A stretch of DNA of 40,485 bases from Reticulitermes lucifugus (GCA_026260175.1 JAKCWW010003093.1:10287-50771); one strand, 5' to 3'; counted from the stretch's first letter, positions 9,774 to 20,389 are shown. Numbers and translations: made by a program. The notes: a model not told the origin generated them from the sequence alone.

Positions 9774-12700
9774 CTGAAATTCACAGCAGATATTTTAGTT
9801 TTGGTTGCGTAAGTCTGGAGAGATCTTACTTATGAACGACTAAATAAACCCTAATTTTCCCTTCATCCACATCTATATAAAAAATTCTTAATTTTAATTT
9901 TTTGTTTTAGCATTGTCAGCTTTATTCACATCTTTCAGACTGAAGACTTACAGTTGTTGGAAACATTTTTTGAATGTACACTTAATCCATTAACCTAGGG
10001 ATAACGTATCTGTAGCTGAAAATACAAGTGTTCTGGGATGTTTGCATTGTTTGACTGGTAAATAGTTACTGACTTTTTGAAGGAGTGTACCACATCCATT
10101 ATCAGGGTCAAGCAGTCCTAGAAGAATGATCTGCATGATACTGAAATGAATGCATTACGGTTCATCGAAACGTCGGTAACTATTTATCAGCTGACACAGC
10201 ATAAAATCCCTGAACACTTGAATCTTATTGCAGCACCGCCGTGTGAACCTTAAATCTCGCTGGAGCATAGAGAAGGAGGGGGCTGATAAGAGCCTAGTAC
10301 GACCACCTGCCACTACCACTCATTCTTGCTACAGTGCCAAGTAGTCGTAAATATGGCACATGTTAGTGTAACATTTTTAAATTTAAAATGAGTTACCAAT
10401 TATATCCTCAGCATACGGACTTCCTTACTGGGACACTACGTATACTTACCATTCTAGCACCCTTTTCCTTTGGTCTCTTTTCACCTACTTCCTACATTAT
10501 TATTTTCTCCTAAAATCGTAAGACATGTTCACAACAAGATGTGGATAAAGAGCAAAATGCAGTGTGGTTGTCTTAAAAAGGGGAAACAAACATTAAATAA
10601 GATCTCAACAACTCTGTCCGCAAAAAGTCGAATTTAGAGGAGGAAGAGTATAAAATATATAGTGCGTAGTTGAAGACAGGTTGGGATAAAATAACTAATG
10701 CCATTTTGGTTCTGAGCAGTGCTGGATTTGTGTTACTGTTTGACATTTTTACCTCGAGTGACCTGAAGTTTTAGAAACTTACCACAAGCGACTTCTTGTG
10801 TTCCGTTGTACCAAAACAGAAAGAGATGACTGTTACAAGGGTATATATGAAATACCCAACAAAAACGCCAGAAGCTACAATTTCAGCATCAGGATTTTTC
10901 TCTTCATTAAGATTCCACGTGCCACCAACTCCCAGAAATCTTCCATCGTTACCCACTCGGTAGAGAATCAGGACGATAATATTCAGGATCTGCAAATATA
11001 TGTAATGTCAATACGATGATAAGATACAAACCTATTGCTTTTCTTGATCTGCTCATACCCTGAAGATGGAGGCAGTAAACCTCTCCGAAACGCGAGAAAC
11101 TATTTACCATTTTACACGACGTCATACCCTAGAAGACTCGAATCTTCAAGTATGTTGGAATTACTGTCTTCCGGAATGTGACACCGTACGATCTGGTAGA
11201 AAGATATCAGTATTTCGGACAGATTTACTACTTCTGTTTTTTATGGCTGAAGAATGAGTCGTCTATTTCGGAAAAGCTTGCTGTGCCTCAGTCTTCTGGG
11301 TAGAAGAGCGAGCCTTAAGCACTGAAGCTGGGGGCAACAAGTTCTTTCGAAAAAGTTTTTCGAGCAAGTAAAGAGAGTTTTGCATGCCTCTGTGATGCAG
11401 AGGGTTTAGAGTTTTGTTTTGCAGTCTAAATGTGTAACATATATCTAAATCAATATAAACAAGGAATGTAGGTAGATGTGTAGAGAACATGAAGGTAGAA
11501 TTGATGAAGATAGATTGTGTAGGATAGTACAGATATTTAAACCGAAATGGTGGAATGTAGGAGAATGTTGAGGATGATGGAGGCATTACTTTTTCTGGCC
11601 TGTGGAGGCAATGAGTATCTCATTAGCTGAAACAAATTACTTAACATGTGTATAAAATATTGCTGGATTTCCTCATACCTCGGTGTTATTCTTGCCAGAT
11701 ATTCAGTTTAATTAGCGAAACATGAGAAGCAGTCCGTCCGTCGGTCATCAGCTGTTCCCATAAATTATTTTTGAGTTTGTCTCTTAGTTTCGTCACATGG
11801 GGATGAGTGATTATTGCGTTTTAGTAGTGTCGCTGTGTTATCATATCTTTGTTTGACCGCGTTATCTCGTATTTGTCACGACTCTGGCCAACTTATCTGA
11901 CGAACCGCACCAGCTATCTTCTGTGAAAGCCGAGTTCCGATTGCATGACGATATTCTAGTTATTAACACTCTCCACGCTGAAAACTTGGCGACAAAATAG
12001 AGCAACATGATTTCCAGTTTTAAGGCGTTTCGGGGCGTGTTGTCTGCATGAATTAACTGGCCACGTGGCGCACTGTCCTTCAGAAGCCCGTAGTCACCTA
12101 GTACAAGAAACTATGCCTATTGTGAACCCTAAGCTTCATTACCATGCCCATAGGAGCCCGCCACAGAAACCTGTCCTGAGCCAGATGAATCCAGTACACA
12201 TTCTTACACCCTCTTTCCTTGTCTGTTGTCCTTTTCTCTACATATATGTCTTTCAGGTGTATTCACTTCAGGTTTTCCGGCTAAAATCTTCTATGGCGAA
12301 ACCTGTCTTAAACGGAACCTGTCTGCAGTGGAAAAAAATTCGGTCCCTTGCTGTTCAGGTTTCACTGTATAAACGTATTAATCTCTTATCTTTCATATCT
12401 CATCTCTCCCATACACGCTATAGGGTCTGTGCCTGCTCCGTCTATCCTCTTTGATTTTATTACGTAATAATATTTGGCGAAGACTACGAATTAGGAAACC
12501 CCTCATTATGCACGTCAAATTCTCCCTACCGCTCATTTGACTAGTACCGTCTATGACTAATATGTATATTCCTGAATATTGTTCATCATAATGTTTAAAC
12601 CATTCTACTGATAGCTTACACTTAAATTACTGCCTTTTATTTAGCAAATTTATGTCGCCACGTAACCTTAATAATTTCCTTTTTAGGCGTTATTTACGAA

Positions 12701-15700
12701 GTAAAAAGCGAACGCATGAAGTGTAGACCACACCCGTCTTTTCGCCTGTCTGTCACTCTGTCCGCCTGCCCGTCTGTCACCTGGCAGCAGCGACTAGACT
12801 TTGTCTGATTTTGGTGAAATTCGGTGTAAGAGACATGAACGTACTGCCGTTGAGCATTTGTTTCTTGAAAATGGGCGCAGAGATGGTCATACTTTTCTTA
12901 CGGGCGCAAGTTAAACTACATTTATGCGTGTATCGTGTAACCGTATGATGGTTGAAGAGTAAAGAACGCCTTGATAAAGTCTGTGTTTTACGTCACGGGG
13001 TGTGCCTTTTGAAATATCGTTAAATCTACGTGCGGTATGTAGAACCGGTCAGCGTTTATACTTTGTCCATCATCCAGCTTTACAAAAATCAAAATTGAAC
13101 ACAGCGTTTCGGACACGGAATCTTTTTCCGTCCTCAGGTGGAAAGGTGGGGATACACCTAGTCAGTTTGACCTCTTAGGGCCCTATTTAACAGTCCCAAA
13201 TGGCTGTATGTTACTAAAACTAATGAGATCTTAATACTTTTATTAATAATTATCGTTTGCAAGTATTTTTCTCTTACATGTGTTTTTAAACTGTTGCCTG
13301 ATAATAGCTTTTATATGAGCGGAAACATGTTGCACGAACTACAAAAAAAATATTTTCAAAACGATAGTTCTGATTGACAGCCCCTTTTTGTTCATCTAAT
13401 TATTTATTGCATGTGGTGCAGTGCTTTATTTTAGCATCTCGTTTACTCAGATGTTGTACTTAGATGGAACAGCTAGTCTTCCTACGCAAATATCTGTTTG
13501 GTTGGTTAGTTACAGAAATAAAATGTAATGCGATCTTTAGTGTGACTTTCCGTTGTGCGCCAATGATTTTCTTTTCAATGGCGCAACAGTCCCCGGTGGG
13601 CCAGGGCCTCCTCATTATCGAGGCTTCACGATCACACTCAGACACACCACACTCGTTAGGACTCCTCTGGACGAGCTATCAGCCAGTCGCAGAGACAACC
13701 TGACAACACACAACACTCACAAGAGACAGACATCCGTGCCACCGGTGGGATTTGAACCCACAATCCCAGAAAGCGAGCGGCCACAGACCCACGCCTTAGA
13801 CCGCGCGACCACTGGGATCGGCCGTGTCAATGATACAAGTAAATGAAATGAATATCCGTTGTGTGGAGACTGATTTTAATTTCATATACTTATGAAATGT
13901 AATGCAGTAAGAGGGGCTGACGTCATTAGAAGTACGTTGTGTTGTTAACTCGTCACGTTGTCACGAGCTTTCTGTTACTATAGGGATATTTTAATCTGCT
14001 TTCTGTTTGTGGTTTGGATGTACGCATGTGTTTTTATGCCCCTCCCCTTCAGGTAACCATTAAGTCAGTTGACGGATTTTCTTGAAACTGTGTACATGCC
14101 TTCGACTTCACCCCCCCCCCTCACGTTTCGTACTCGTAGTGCACGGATTAGAAGTTTTGTGTCTTAACATCTTCGAAGATACACAGTTCTTTTTAGGCGC
14201 GTTCACAAAATTGCGAAAAGTGGCCATTAGTTTCGTAATGTCTGTCCGTCTGTCTGTCCGCATGAAACAGCTCGGCTCCCGCCGAAAGAATTTTCATGAA
14301 AATTGATATTTGACGATTTTTCCAAAATATGTCGAGAAAATTCAAGTTTCATTAAAATCTGACAGGAATAACGGGTACTTTGCATGAAGACCTATGTACA
14401 TTTATGATAATATCTCGCTGAAATCTTCTTCGAACGAGAAATGTTTCAGACAAAAGTTGTAGAGAAAATCAAAATATGGTAGAGCCAGACAGGCCACATG
14501 TGACAATATAATGCTGCACAGAAAAGATGCGATTTGCAGGCCGGATAACTAAGACAAGAATACAAGGCACACTTATAATATTTAATACTTATTGCTTTTT
14601 GACGGCAACAGTGGTTACGCGAACGCTCCTCGATGTTACGGTATACGTACATTGCCTGGCTTGTTAAGATTGCGTTAGTAAAACTACAACATGACTGATT
14701 TATGAAACCCATTTGTTTAACTAATATGAGTCACTACAGATAGTATTTTGCGATGTATGGAGGTGGCCATGTGCCGTAACACAGGCGGTTAGTCGCCGTC
14801 TTCTCACTGCGAAATCCTGTTCGGGTTCGATCCCATGGTGGTCTACGTTGGATTTATGGTGGACAGAGCGGCATTGGGACTTTTTCCAAATACTACTGCG
14901 TTTTCTTGTCACCATTCTCTCAGTGCTCCATATCCATTCATGTATCACAGTGGGCTGGTAATATGGGCCAGGGGCACGCAAATTTTCCAAAAATATACGA
15001 GCCGCCTCAAAATTCTAGGTGTGTGTCAGGTGACATGAAGCATGTTCCATAGTGAGGACCCACAGATATTAGGCGCCATCGTTCAAAATTTAGTCACCCT
15101 GGCGACCTGGATGTGTGTCATGCGGCTGCAGTGTCAAGAGACCCACACTCACTCTCACCCCAATCCCAAGATAAAAAAATAATGTAGTTTGAATCCATCT
15201 GTATTGGTGGAAATGATGCAAAAAACGGATCTGTAATTCGTGTGATTATTCACTATAGTCTTCTCGGGCGATCAGCAGCGTCAACTGGTTTAAATACAAC
15301 GTTTCGGGGACTGGCTCCGTCCCCATCCTCAGTTTTGCCTGAGGATGGGGACGGAGCCAGTCCCCGAAACGTTGTATTTAAACCAGTTAAGACGGCTGAT
15401 CGCCCGAGAAGACTATATTGAATCATGTCGCCGCGAAAGTTTTAAAACTTATATCGTGTGATTATTGCTAGCCTCTGGCCACAGTTGAAGATACGTAAAG
15501 ATCTTGAGGTCTTCTAGAAGTGAACGTGCATCCAAATAAATTTAATATTTTCTGTAATAACCTTGACGCAGTAATTTACATGTAAAAAGCGCAGCGCGAA
15601 AATTTCGTGGCTATAAAATCAAGCATGTCTGAGAAACTCATTACAGTTTTGGAAAGAGTTTCGAACACAGGAGGGTGGCAAGGGGGGGGATCAAAATCTT

Positions 15701-18480
15701 ATTTTATTTACGGATCTTTGATCTTAAATCCGTCTCTATTTACATTCATTTATACGTCCCAAAATTATAGGAAAAGTTTGTGGTGCTGACTGTACGATAC
15801 GCTTTGTTGTGTAAGATTATACTTTTCATACTTTTTGTGCTCCAACTTTATCTTACCTCAATGATTAAGATTAGCAATCACGTGATTATAAAGCGTTGTT
15901 TCAACAACCCTTTTTCGATAAATTTCAGTTTATACATGAATCATTTTTCTCTGGAATTTATCATTTTTTTTGGCGCGTTCGCAGAACACCTGAGGAAAGC
16001 GAACATTAGCTTCGTCATGTCTGTCTGTCTGTCCGTCCGTCCGCACGGAACAACTCTGCTCCTACTGGTTGGATTTCGTGATAGACTGTGTTGCGGATTC
16101 TTACTGAAATCTGTCGACCAAATTCAAGTTTTGTTTCTTCCTGTGTGGGGTGGCTGGACAGCTATAAATGACGGCATTCGGCGTTAGTACCTGTACCAAA
16201 TGAACAATGGAAGAAGCCTTTGTGGCAATGGGTAACTAACTGTAGTCCAGTAATTAAGCTGTCGTTACAGCAAACCCGTATTATTAAGACTCGAAAACAA
16301 TAAAACGCATTGTTTTTAGCTGATAATGGGCATATATTCAGTTATGCAAGCAGCACGAAGTTTGACCGGAAAGATACTTTGATTTTAAAGTTGCACTAAG
16401 CCTCACAGTTTTTGTTCACGTATACTTGCCACTATGCGTTTTTCGTAAGAGTAATAAATTCGAAGACCAAAAATAAGTAAGAAATCTCAGTACCGAGTTT
16501 TGGGAACGTCTCTCTTTGTGTGACGCAACAATTGTGAAAAGTGTGAAAACTGAGATATTGTCACGTAGTAATAAAACAATAATTGTTCAGCGACAAAAGT
16601 AACTTACGTTTACTACTCGTACCTCACTTTCCCGTGGTTTCCGGAATGCAATCACTGGTAAGCAAAAGGTACGAAGTGTTTACCTTTTTCGCAACCTTGC
16701 TAGATATGCCCCAGGAATGTGGTTAGGGAACGATTGTCATCCTGCGCATTCAGGCCGTGTTGTACGCTAATACCTTGAAGCTGGATAGGAAGTAAGGTTT
16801 TTGTGGGGTTTTTGGCCACCACGATCTCCCGACCTCAGTACAATTTACGCCTCTCTTTGGAGCAGTGTCAAATTATTATAGTACACTATGTGAGGACTGG
16901 AAGTCCATACGACACCATTTGTAGCATTCCGGGCGTTTTCTAGCGGTTTCGTCATTCATAAAGGAGACCGATTAAAACTTCTTTTTACCTTAAATTACGT
17001 TTCTTTGTTTATTTTATACATAAATTGCTTATTTAATTTATCATTTACTATGGTACTTATTAACTACCCCGTTTTGAAACTTGAAAGGTCTGTACACATG
17101 TCGAAGCAGGGACATGTGTACAGACCAACACGTGGGGCTTACAGGCAGTTGCTGCTTTTGTTTGACCATAGGATCTGCCCTCAAAATTATGAAACATTTT
17201 TAGGATTCGTTATGTATATGATATTTGCGGGTCTGACTGCAGTGAGTATGAGCACTGCCGTCTACTGGGACGTGACATACCAATTTGTACGGCGTTAACG
17301 GTACCCCTGATCGAAATAATAGGTGCACTTCTCAGAAAATCGTGCTTTTCATCCTGTATGTATAATTGTACCAAGTAAGTGACCTACTGATTGGAGCAGA
17401 GTCCTTCTTGATACGCTGATAGTTCCTCAGCTAGTTGTGCCGTGGCTACGTAACATAGCAATAATTCCACGTCACCATACCTGTTTTGCCCGTCATCTGC
17501 TATCTTACCTCCCCCTTTCCAACTTCCTTCTACCCTTACTACTTTGGTCTGAGCTCGTCAGTCTGGTACGGGTTGCAGAAGGGAGCACTAGAGCCAAAAT
17601 TCCATCCCGGTAGGTACTACTAAATTCAGTTTCGGTCTTCCCTGAAGCAACACCAGTCTGGCCTCTGTGGCGACGTCGTGGTTTGGTTTTTGGCTTGATA
17701 TTATTTTGTGATTATTTAATTATGTATTATTAATATCACGACGTCGCCCAGGTTGTATTTTTGTGGGGCCATGTATACGAATGGTGAGTTTGAATTTTGA
17801 TTGGTCGCAGAGTAAGCATACTTTTGTCATTCTATATTGCCTGCCTTCTTTTATTAATTATTAAAATTTGTTATGGCCGAACCTCAGGGAGGTATTGTTT
17901 ACTTTCATTGTCTCGAGTGCTTCCACCCCTTTGAGCCAGAGCAAAGGGGGGTGGTGCGTAGTCCAATTTTCTGCATTTTATGGAACACAGTTATTAATTA
18001 CTGTGTTTACATGAGCCCTCCACTTGTCTCTATCCTAAACCAGATTAATCCAATCCACGCCATCCCATCCTGTTTCCTTGAGATCAATTTTATTACATTT
18101 CCATGTACGTCTAGGTCTTCCAGTTCGTCTCTTTCCTTGATGTTTCCTAACTAAAACCCTGTATGCATTTCTATTCTGCCCATACGTGCCACATGCCCAG
18201 CCCATGTCATCCTCCGCTACGTATGAAACATAATGTGAATTTGGAACAACAATGCATGCACGCACGCCACATGATAAATGTAACATACTGTTGAACAGCA
18301 ACAGAGCTTATTCCTTTGACAGAACTTAGCAGAAGTAAATCAGCTAAACTTGTAATTTCAGGTACATTAATTAGGCCTAAAAAACTCTAAAATACATGCA
18401 GAGTACGAACTTATTTCTGTACTACTTACAAGCTTCAACACTTTTATGAATATTGTACCAATCGTCGAAAATTCCACCAT
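9558..18480 (-). CDS. Ssk: Snakeskin (Ssk), smooth septate junction tetraspan protein (3 coding exons)
   Basis: Joined exons 18480-18430, 10989-10783 and 9773-9558 give 157 residues. The family's Drosophila member is about 160 residues, so this is complete. All junctions are GT-AG and phase 0. The protein starts MVEFSTIGTIFIKVLKL and contains the family hallmark LGVGGTWNLNEEKNPDAE, then HYWHGYLSEHK and VYLLDTVLSFLHF. Membrane segments lie at about 11-29, 53-77, 89-106 and 127-151, with short cytoplasmic ends. In Drosophila, Ssk is an essential structural protein of smooth septate junctions in midgut and Malpighian tubules and assembles with Mesh and Tsp2A. The 51-base first coding exon is separated by a 7.4-kb intron loaded with SINEs, a LINE tail and palindromes. 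A related tetraspan gene follows on the same strand. Confidence 0.96.
10015..10235. repeat. Fold-back repeat around a hammerhead-like motif
   Basis: Plus-strand gtaactatttatcagctgac...gaacacttgaat at 10175-10225 has an inverted partner at 10030-10075 (caagtgttctggga...ctggtaaatagttac). Between them, at 10141-10175, ATGAA/TTCAT could form a stem before cgaaacgtcggtaac, the same GAAACGTCGGTAA seen in the 4875-5033 palindrome. The CUGANGA half of the core is degraded. It sits in the Ssk intron between exons 2 and 3. Confidence 0.55.
10783..10989 (-). CDS. Ssk: Ssk coding exon 2
   Basis: 69 codons from ILNIIVLILY to TTEHKKSLV, bounded by a ttgcag acceptor and a GTAAGT donor. It contains the strongly conserved extracellular loop and membrane segment 2. 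Confidence 0.96.
11052..11155 (+). repeat. Decayed hammerhead-like motif plus its flanking module
   Basis: CTGAAGA at 11060-11066 matches the core, followed by a GGAGG/CCTCTCC stem II and GAAA at 11087-11090. The next bases CGCG give ACGC where ACGU is expected, and G at the cleavage position, so it is probably inactive. The aactatttacc...agaagactcgaatcttc module follows. It sits only about 60 bases upstream of the Ssk exon 2 acceptor. Confidence 0.5.
12060..12315 (-). pseudogene. LINE 3' tail fragment (retrotransposon C-terminus)
   Basis: Minus-strand translation, with frame changes, gives AGKPE, then WIHLAQDRFLWRAP, then a VMKLRV stretch. This is the well-known insect LINE ending of GKPEGKRPLGRP...DWI-LAQDR--WRA-VNTVMNLRVP. 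Stop codons follow, so it is a dead fragment in the Ssk first intron. Confidence 0.7.
12690..12960 (+). repeat. Possible diverged copy of the GTCTGTCTG-type interspersed repeat
   Basis: A run of tctgtctgtc/ccgcctgcccgtctgtc is followed by gattttggtgaaattcgg, the order seen in the clearer copies at 14180 and 20525. Divergence is high, so the family assignment is weak. Confidence 0.35.
13100..13142 (-). ncRNA. Decayed hammerhead-like motif
   Basis: Minus strand: CTGAGGA (plus 13137-13131), a stem II of GGAA/TTCC type, then GAAA (plus 13110-13107) and CGC where CGU is expected. The core is present but the stem III/cleavage region is altered. Confidence 0.4.
13568..13827 (-). mobile_element. tRNA-derived SINE (family A), near full length
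   Basis: On the minus strand it starts gatcccagtggtcgcgcggt, containing an A-box-like segment, with a B box GGTTCAAATCC at plus 13758-13748. The body contains gatagctcgtccagaggag and gatcgtgaagcctcg. Candidate target duplications caatgat lie at 13561-13567 and 13828-13834. It is not a tRNA gene, because the tRNA-like head is fused to an unrelated body shared with 1135-1276. Confidence 0.8.
14178..14475 (+). repeat. Interspersed repeat D (GTCTGTCTGTCCG family), plus copy
   Basis: Begins ggcgcgttcacaaaattgcg, passes a tctgtccgtctgtctgtccg stretch and a catgaaacagctcggctc segment, then runs through tttcatgaaaattgatattt and ttcaagtttcattaaaatct to caaaagttgtagagaaaatc. A clear inverted copy is at 20640-20940 and a shorter copy at 15970-16120. 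No coding capacity is seen. Confidence 0.75.
14762..14945 (+). mobile_element. tRNA-derived SINE (family B)
   Basis: The head gccgtaacacaggcggttag and B box GGGTTCGATCCC (14823-14834) are followed by a body (ttggatttatggtggacaga, tcagtgctccatatccattc) matching the family B copies at 19593-19724 and 20218-20389 on the other strand. Confidence 0.8.
14950..15120 (+). repeat. Interspersed repeat E, copy 1
   Basis: Contains aattttccaaaaatatacga, gttccatagtgaggacccac and agatattaggcgccatcgtt. The same order of segments occurs at 21045-21200 on the same strand. It is joined directly to the 3' side of a family B SINE, so it could be an older part of that element. Confidence 0.65.
15254..15417. mobile_element. 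164-bp palindrome with a hammerhead-like core in each arm
   Basis: Arms 15254-15332 and 15339-15417 are inverted copies with a few mismatches around a 6-base loop. In the right arm CTGAGGA is at 15339-15345, stem II GGGGAC/GTCCCC at 15347-15352 and 15360-15365, and GAAA at 15366-15369. ACGU then forms a two-pair stem III before the U of a GUU cleavage site. The left arm carries the same on the minus strand. It lies in the Ssk first intron. Confidence 0.8.
15968..16125 (+). repeat. Interspersed repeat D, short copy
   Basis: Starts tttggcgcgttcgcagaaca, then gcttcgtcatgtctgtctgt, then gtccgcacggaacaactctg. This matches the first half of repeat D copies at 14178 and (inverted) 20940. Confidence 0.7.
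16200..17080. other. Intronic stretch with nothing recognised
   Basis: Part of the Ssk first intron. I found no exon, RNA gene or known repeat signature here. Confidence 0.45.
17087..17126. repeat. Perfect 16-bp stem hairpin
   Basis: ggtctgtacacatgtc at 17087-17102 and gacatgtgtacagacc at 17111-17126 are exact inverted copies around an 8-base loop. Confidence 0.9.
17669..17748. repeat. Small inverted repeat (12-bp arms)
   Basis: ggcgacgtcgtg at 17669-17680 and cacgacgtcgcc at 17737-17748 are exact inverted copies flanking about 56 AT-rich bases. The arms also contain the palindrome gacgtc. Possibly the ends of a very short MITE. Confidence 0.6.
17976..18245 (-). pseudogene. LINE 3' tail fragment (RT C-terminus)
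   Basis: Minus-strand translation contains NRNAYRVLVRKHQGKRRTGR and then PRRTWKCNKIDLKETGWDGV, DWINLV, a stop in place of Q, DRDKWRAHVNTVIN. This is the usual C-terminal end of insect LINE polyproteins. The stop in the middle shows it is dead. It lies just downstream of Ssk exon 1 in the first intron. Confidence 0.85.
18430..18480 (-). CDS. Ssk: Ssk coding exon 1
   Basis: ATG at 18480-18478 opens MVEFSTIGTIFIKVLKL, which matches the start of known Ssk proteins (MVSVETIGS-like). It ends AAGCTT followed by a GTAAGT donor, phase 0. A longer open frame over the same bases is in another frame and is spurious. Confidence 0.9.
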
Positions 18481-19590
18481 TGTTGATCCACAGAATTTTT
18501 CGCCAAAACTGTAAACTCGCACACTTAACAATAACACTGAGTCTTCTTATTGCTCCAAGAGTTACACGCAAAGTACTTGTCGCTTGAGAACAGTTCAAAC
18601 CCACCTAACAGGCTCTCTCTCTCAGTTTATCTCATGACGTGCTGCATTAGGATGTATGAAGTTTCTTATCTTGCAAAAGTGGTCTAAGTAGCAAGCACCT
18701 GTATATATATCTCCTGAGTAATTTAAATGAAGAAAGGTGCATTCTGAGAACTTAACATGGTGTGTATAGGATTATTACAGTTAATTTCTCTCTTTTGTTA
18801 TGAATATGAAAAAGTACTACTTAATTAATTTTGTATTTAAATGTTGTACAAACTGTGACTTAGTCCGTTATGTGTATTGTCATTTATCTTATCTCAGACC
18901 TGCGCAGGAATTAGCTTTCATAACGTGGGCAGGTAGATAAGCCCGATAAGCTGTGATGACTGTTCAACTGAAACATTAAACAACATTTTCCACGATTTAC
19001 TTATAATTATACTAACGTCTGAAGCTGTATGAAATACAACGCGTTGTTGCCAGTCTGTTTAATGTAACAAGGGTCTTCGTAAGGTTGGGGGGACGCCGTT
19101 TCTCCGTTCCTGGCCTATTCGAAACGACAGCGAGAGAGAGAGGGGGGAGAGGGAGAGAGGTTTTATTTAACCCCGCTGTCAGTTGCGAAGATAGCCTATG
19201 TAGCAGAGGTGGCCAGGCAGGCGATCTTCGGGAACCGAATTTCAGGAGGCAACTTAGGCAAGAGCCATGCATTAATAAAATAAAAACTTGTTTCCCCTTA
19301 TTTGATGGCCCATCATTTCTCTTCATTCAACCACAATAGGTTAATTTCGATTTTTTAATTGGAATGGAAAGTATAAAATAGGTTAATTTAAGTTATGAGT
19401 CTCCTTTCTTTGGAAAATTTTACCAGACGCTGTTCACGGTAAGCCTCATGTGCATATAAACTACCTGACTACTAATTTACCAGCAACTCACACAAGCCGT
19501 ACAGTGAGGTTCGCTAGCCTAATTCGACTCGCGAACCTCATTTTAGCCACACTTTTTATATATCGTCGGTGGTAGAGGAACGAAATATGA
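18481..19590. other. Spacer between Ssk and adenylosuccinate lyase
   Basis: Probably holds the Ssk promoter (minus strand, just above 18480) and perhaps that of the lyase. A short purine run agagagaggggggagaggga lies near 19131-19160. I saw no convincing TATA box, exon or known repeat. Confidence 0.4.
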
Positions 19591-19592
19591 GG

Positions 19593-19724
19593 ATGTAGCA
19601 TTGATGGAATGATACTGACAAGGAAATATCGAAGTACTCTCTGTGTAACTTTGTCCACCACAAAACCCACATGGACGGGTCTGGGATCGAAACCGTGCCT
19701 CCTCTTGAGCCATAGCAGGGCCAC
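19593..19724 (-). mobile_element. tRNA-derived SINE (family B), diverged
   Basis: Minus strand: ggccctgctatggctcaaga head, B-box-like GGTTTCGATCCC (plus 19694-19683), then catgtgggttttgtggtgga and the gtacttcgatatttccttgt body. It matches the copy at 20218-20389. Confidence 0.75.
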
Positions 19725-20217
19725 ATTTGCAAGGAAAATTTTCAAAGATATGCTCTTGAGCTACAGTATGACTGGATTTCTCTCCTCATATAACAGTTCG
19801 TTAAACCCTGAACGAATTTTCATGAAACATTATGTCGGGGAGTTTATAGTTTCGGTTAAGTTAGGACATACGTAACACACATTGTATAAAGACTTGCATG
19901 CGTGTATGCCCGTTTGTCAAGAGTGACTCGCCAAGTACTTATCGGAGCGAAAGATACCTTGAACGGAAGTTGCAGAGAACGTGACTGCAAGTGGTGTACC
20001 CTGTGACGTAGTACTCAGACTGGCGAGGCGTTCTTTACTTCAAATGTCATGGTTTCGTGTCAGACGCGTAAATGTAATTTCGCTTATGCCCGTCACAAAA
20101 CCCACAGTATTTTTTGTGAAGGGACCCGCAGCAGATACTACGGACGCACCGCAGCCTTGAGGCTTATTGTGCAACCCTGTGATTAAGATGATTAGTGTTT
20201 TTTTCGTTTTTCCTTAT

Positions 20218-20389
20218 AATGGAGCACCGGTGGAATGAAATTGACGGGGGAAAACCGAAGTACTCGGGGAAAAACCTGTCCCAGTGCCACTTTGTCCACC
20301 ACAAATCCCACATGGACTGACCCGGGCTCGAACTCGGGCCTCTGCGGTGAGAGACCGGCGACTAACCTCCTAAGCCATGGCACGGCCCA
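20218..20389 (-). mobile_element. tRNA-derived SINE (family B), best preserved copy
   Basis: Minus strand: gccgtgccatggcttaggag, gttagtcgccggtctctcac, B box GAGTTCGAGCCC, then catgtgggatttgtggtgga, gggacaggtttttccccgag and an end at ggtgctccatt. Four copies of this family occur in the window on both strands. Confidence 0.85.

Noticed and set aside
12030-12060. Further hammerhead motif around ggcgtttcggggcgtg
   Set aside because: GAAACGCC exists on the minus strand, but no CUGANGA segment with a stem II partner is at the right distance.
13740-13822. tRNA gene on the minus strand
   Set aside because: A and B boxes are present, but the sequence continues into a SINE body shared with 1135-1276 and shows no clean acceptor stem, so it is the head of a SINE.
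14762-14840. tRNA gene on the plus strand
   Set aside because: The B box is good, but the body matches the family B SINE copies at 19593 and 20218; no cloverleaf closes.
17005-17298. 97-residue plus-strand protein
   Set aside because: It runs across the perfect hairpin, has no family resemblance and sits in the Ssk intron; probably chance.
18422-18604. Separate 60-residue protein on the minus strand
   Set aside because: It overlaps Ssk exon 1 in a different frame; the Ssk frame matches the known protein start and donor.
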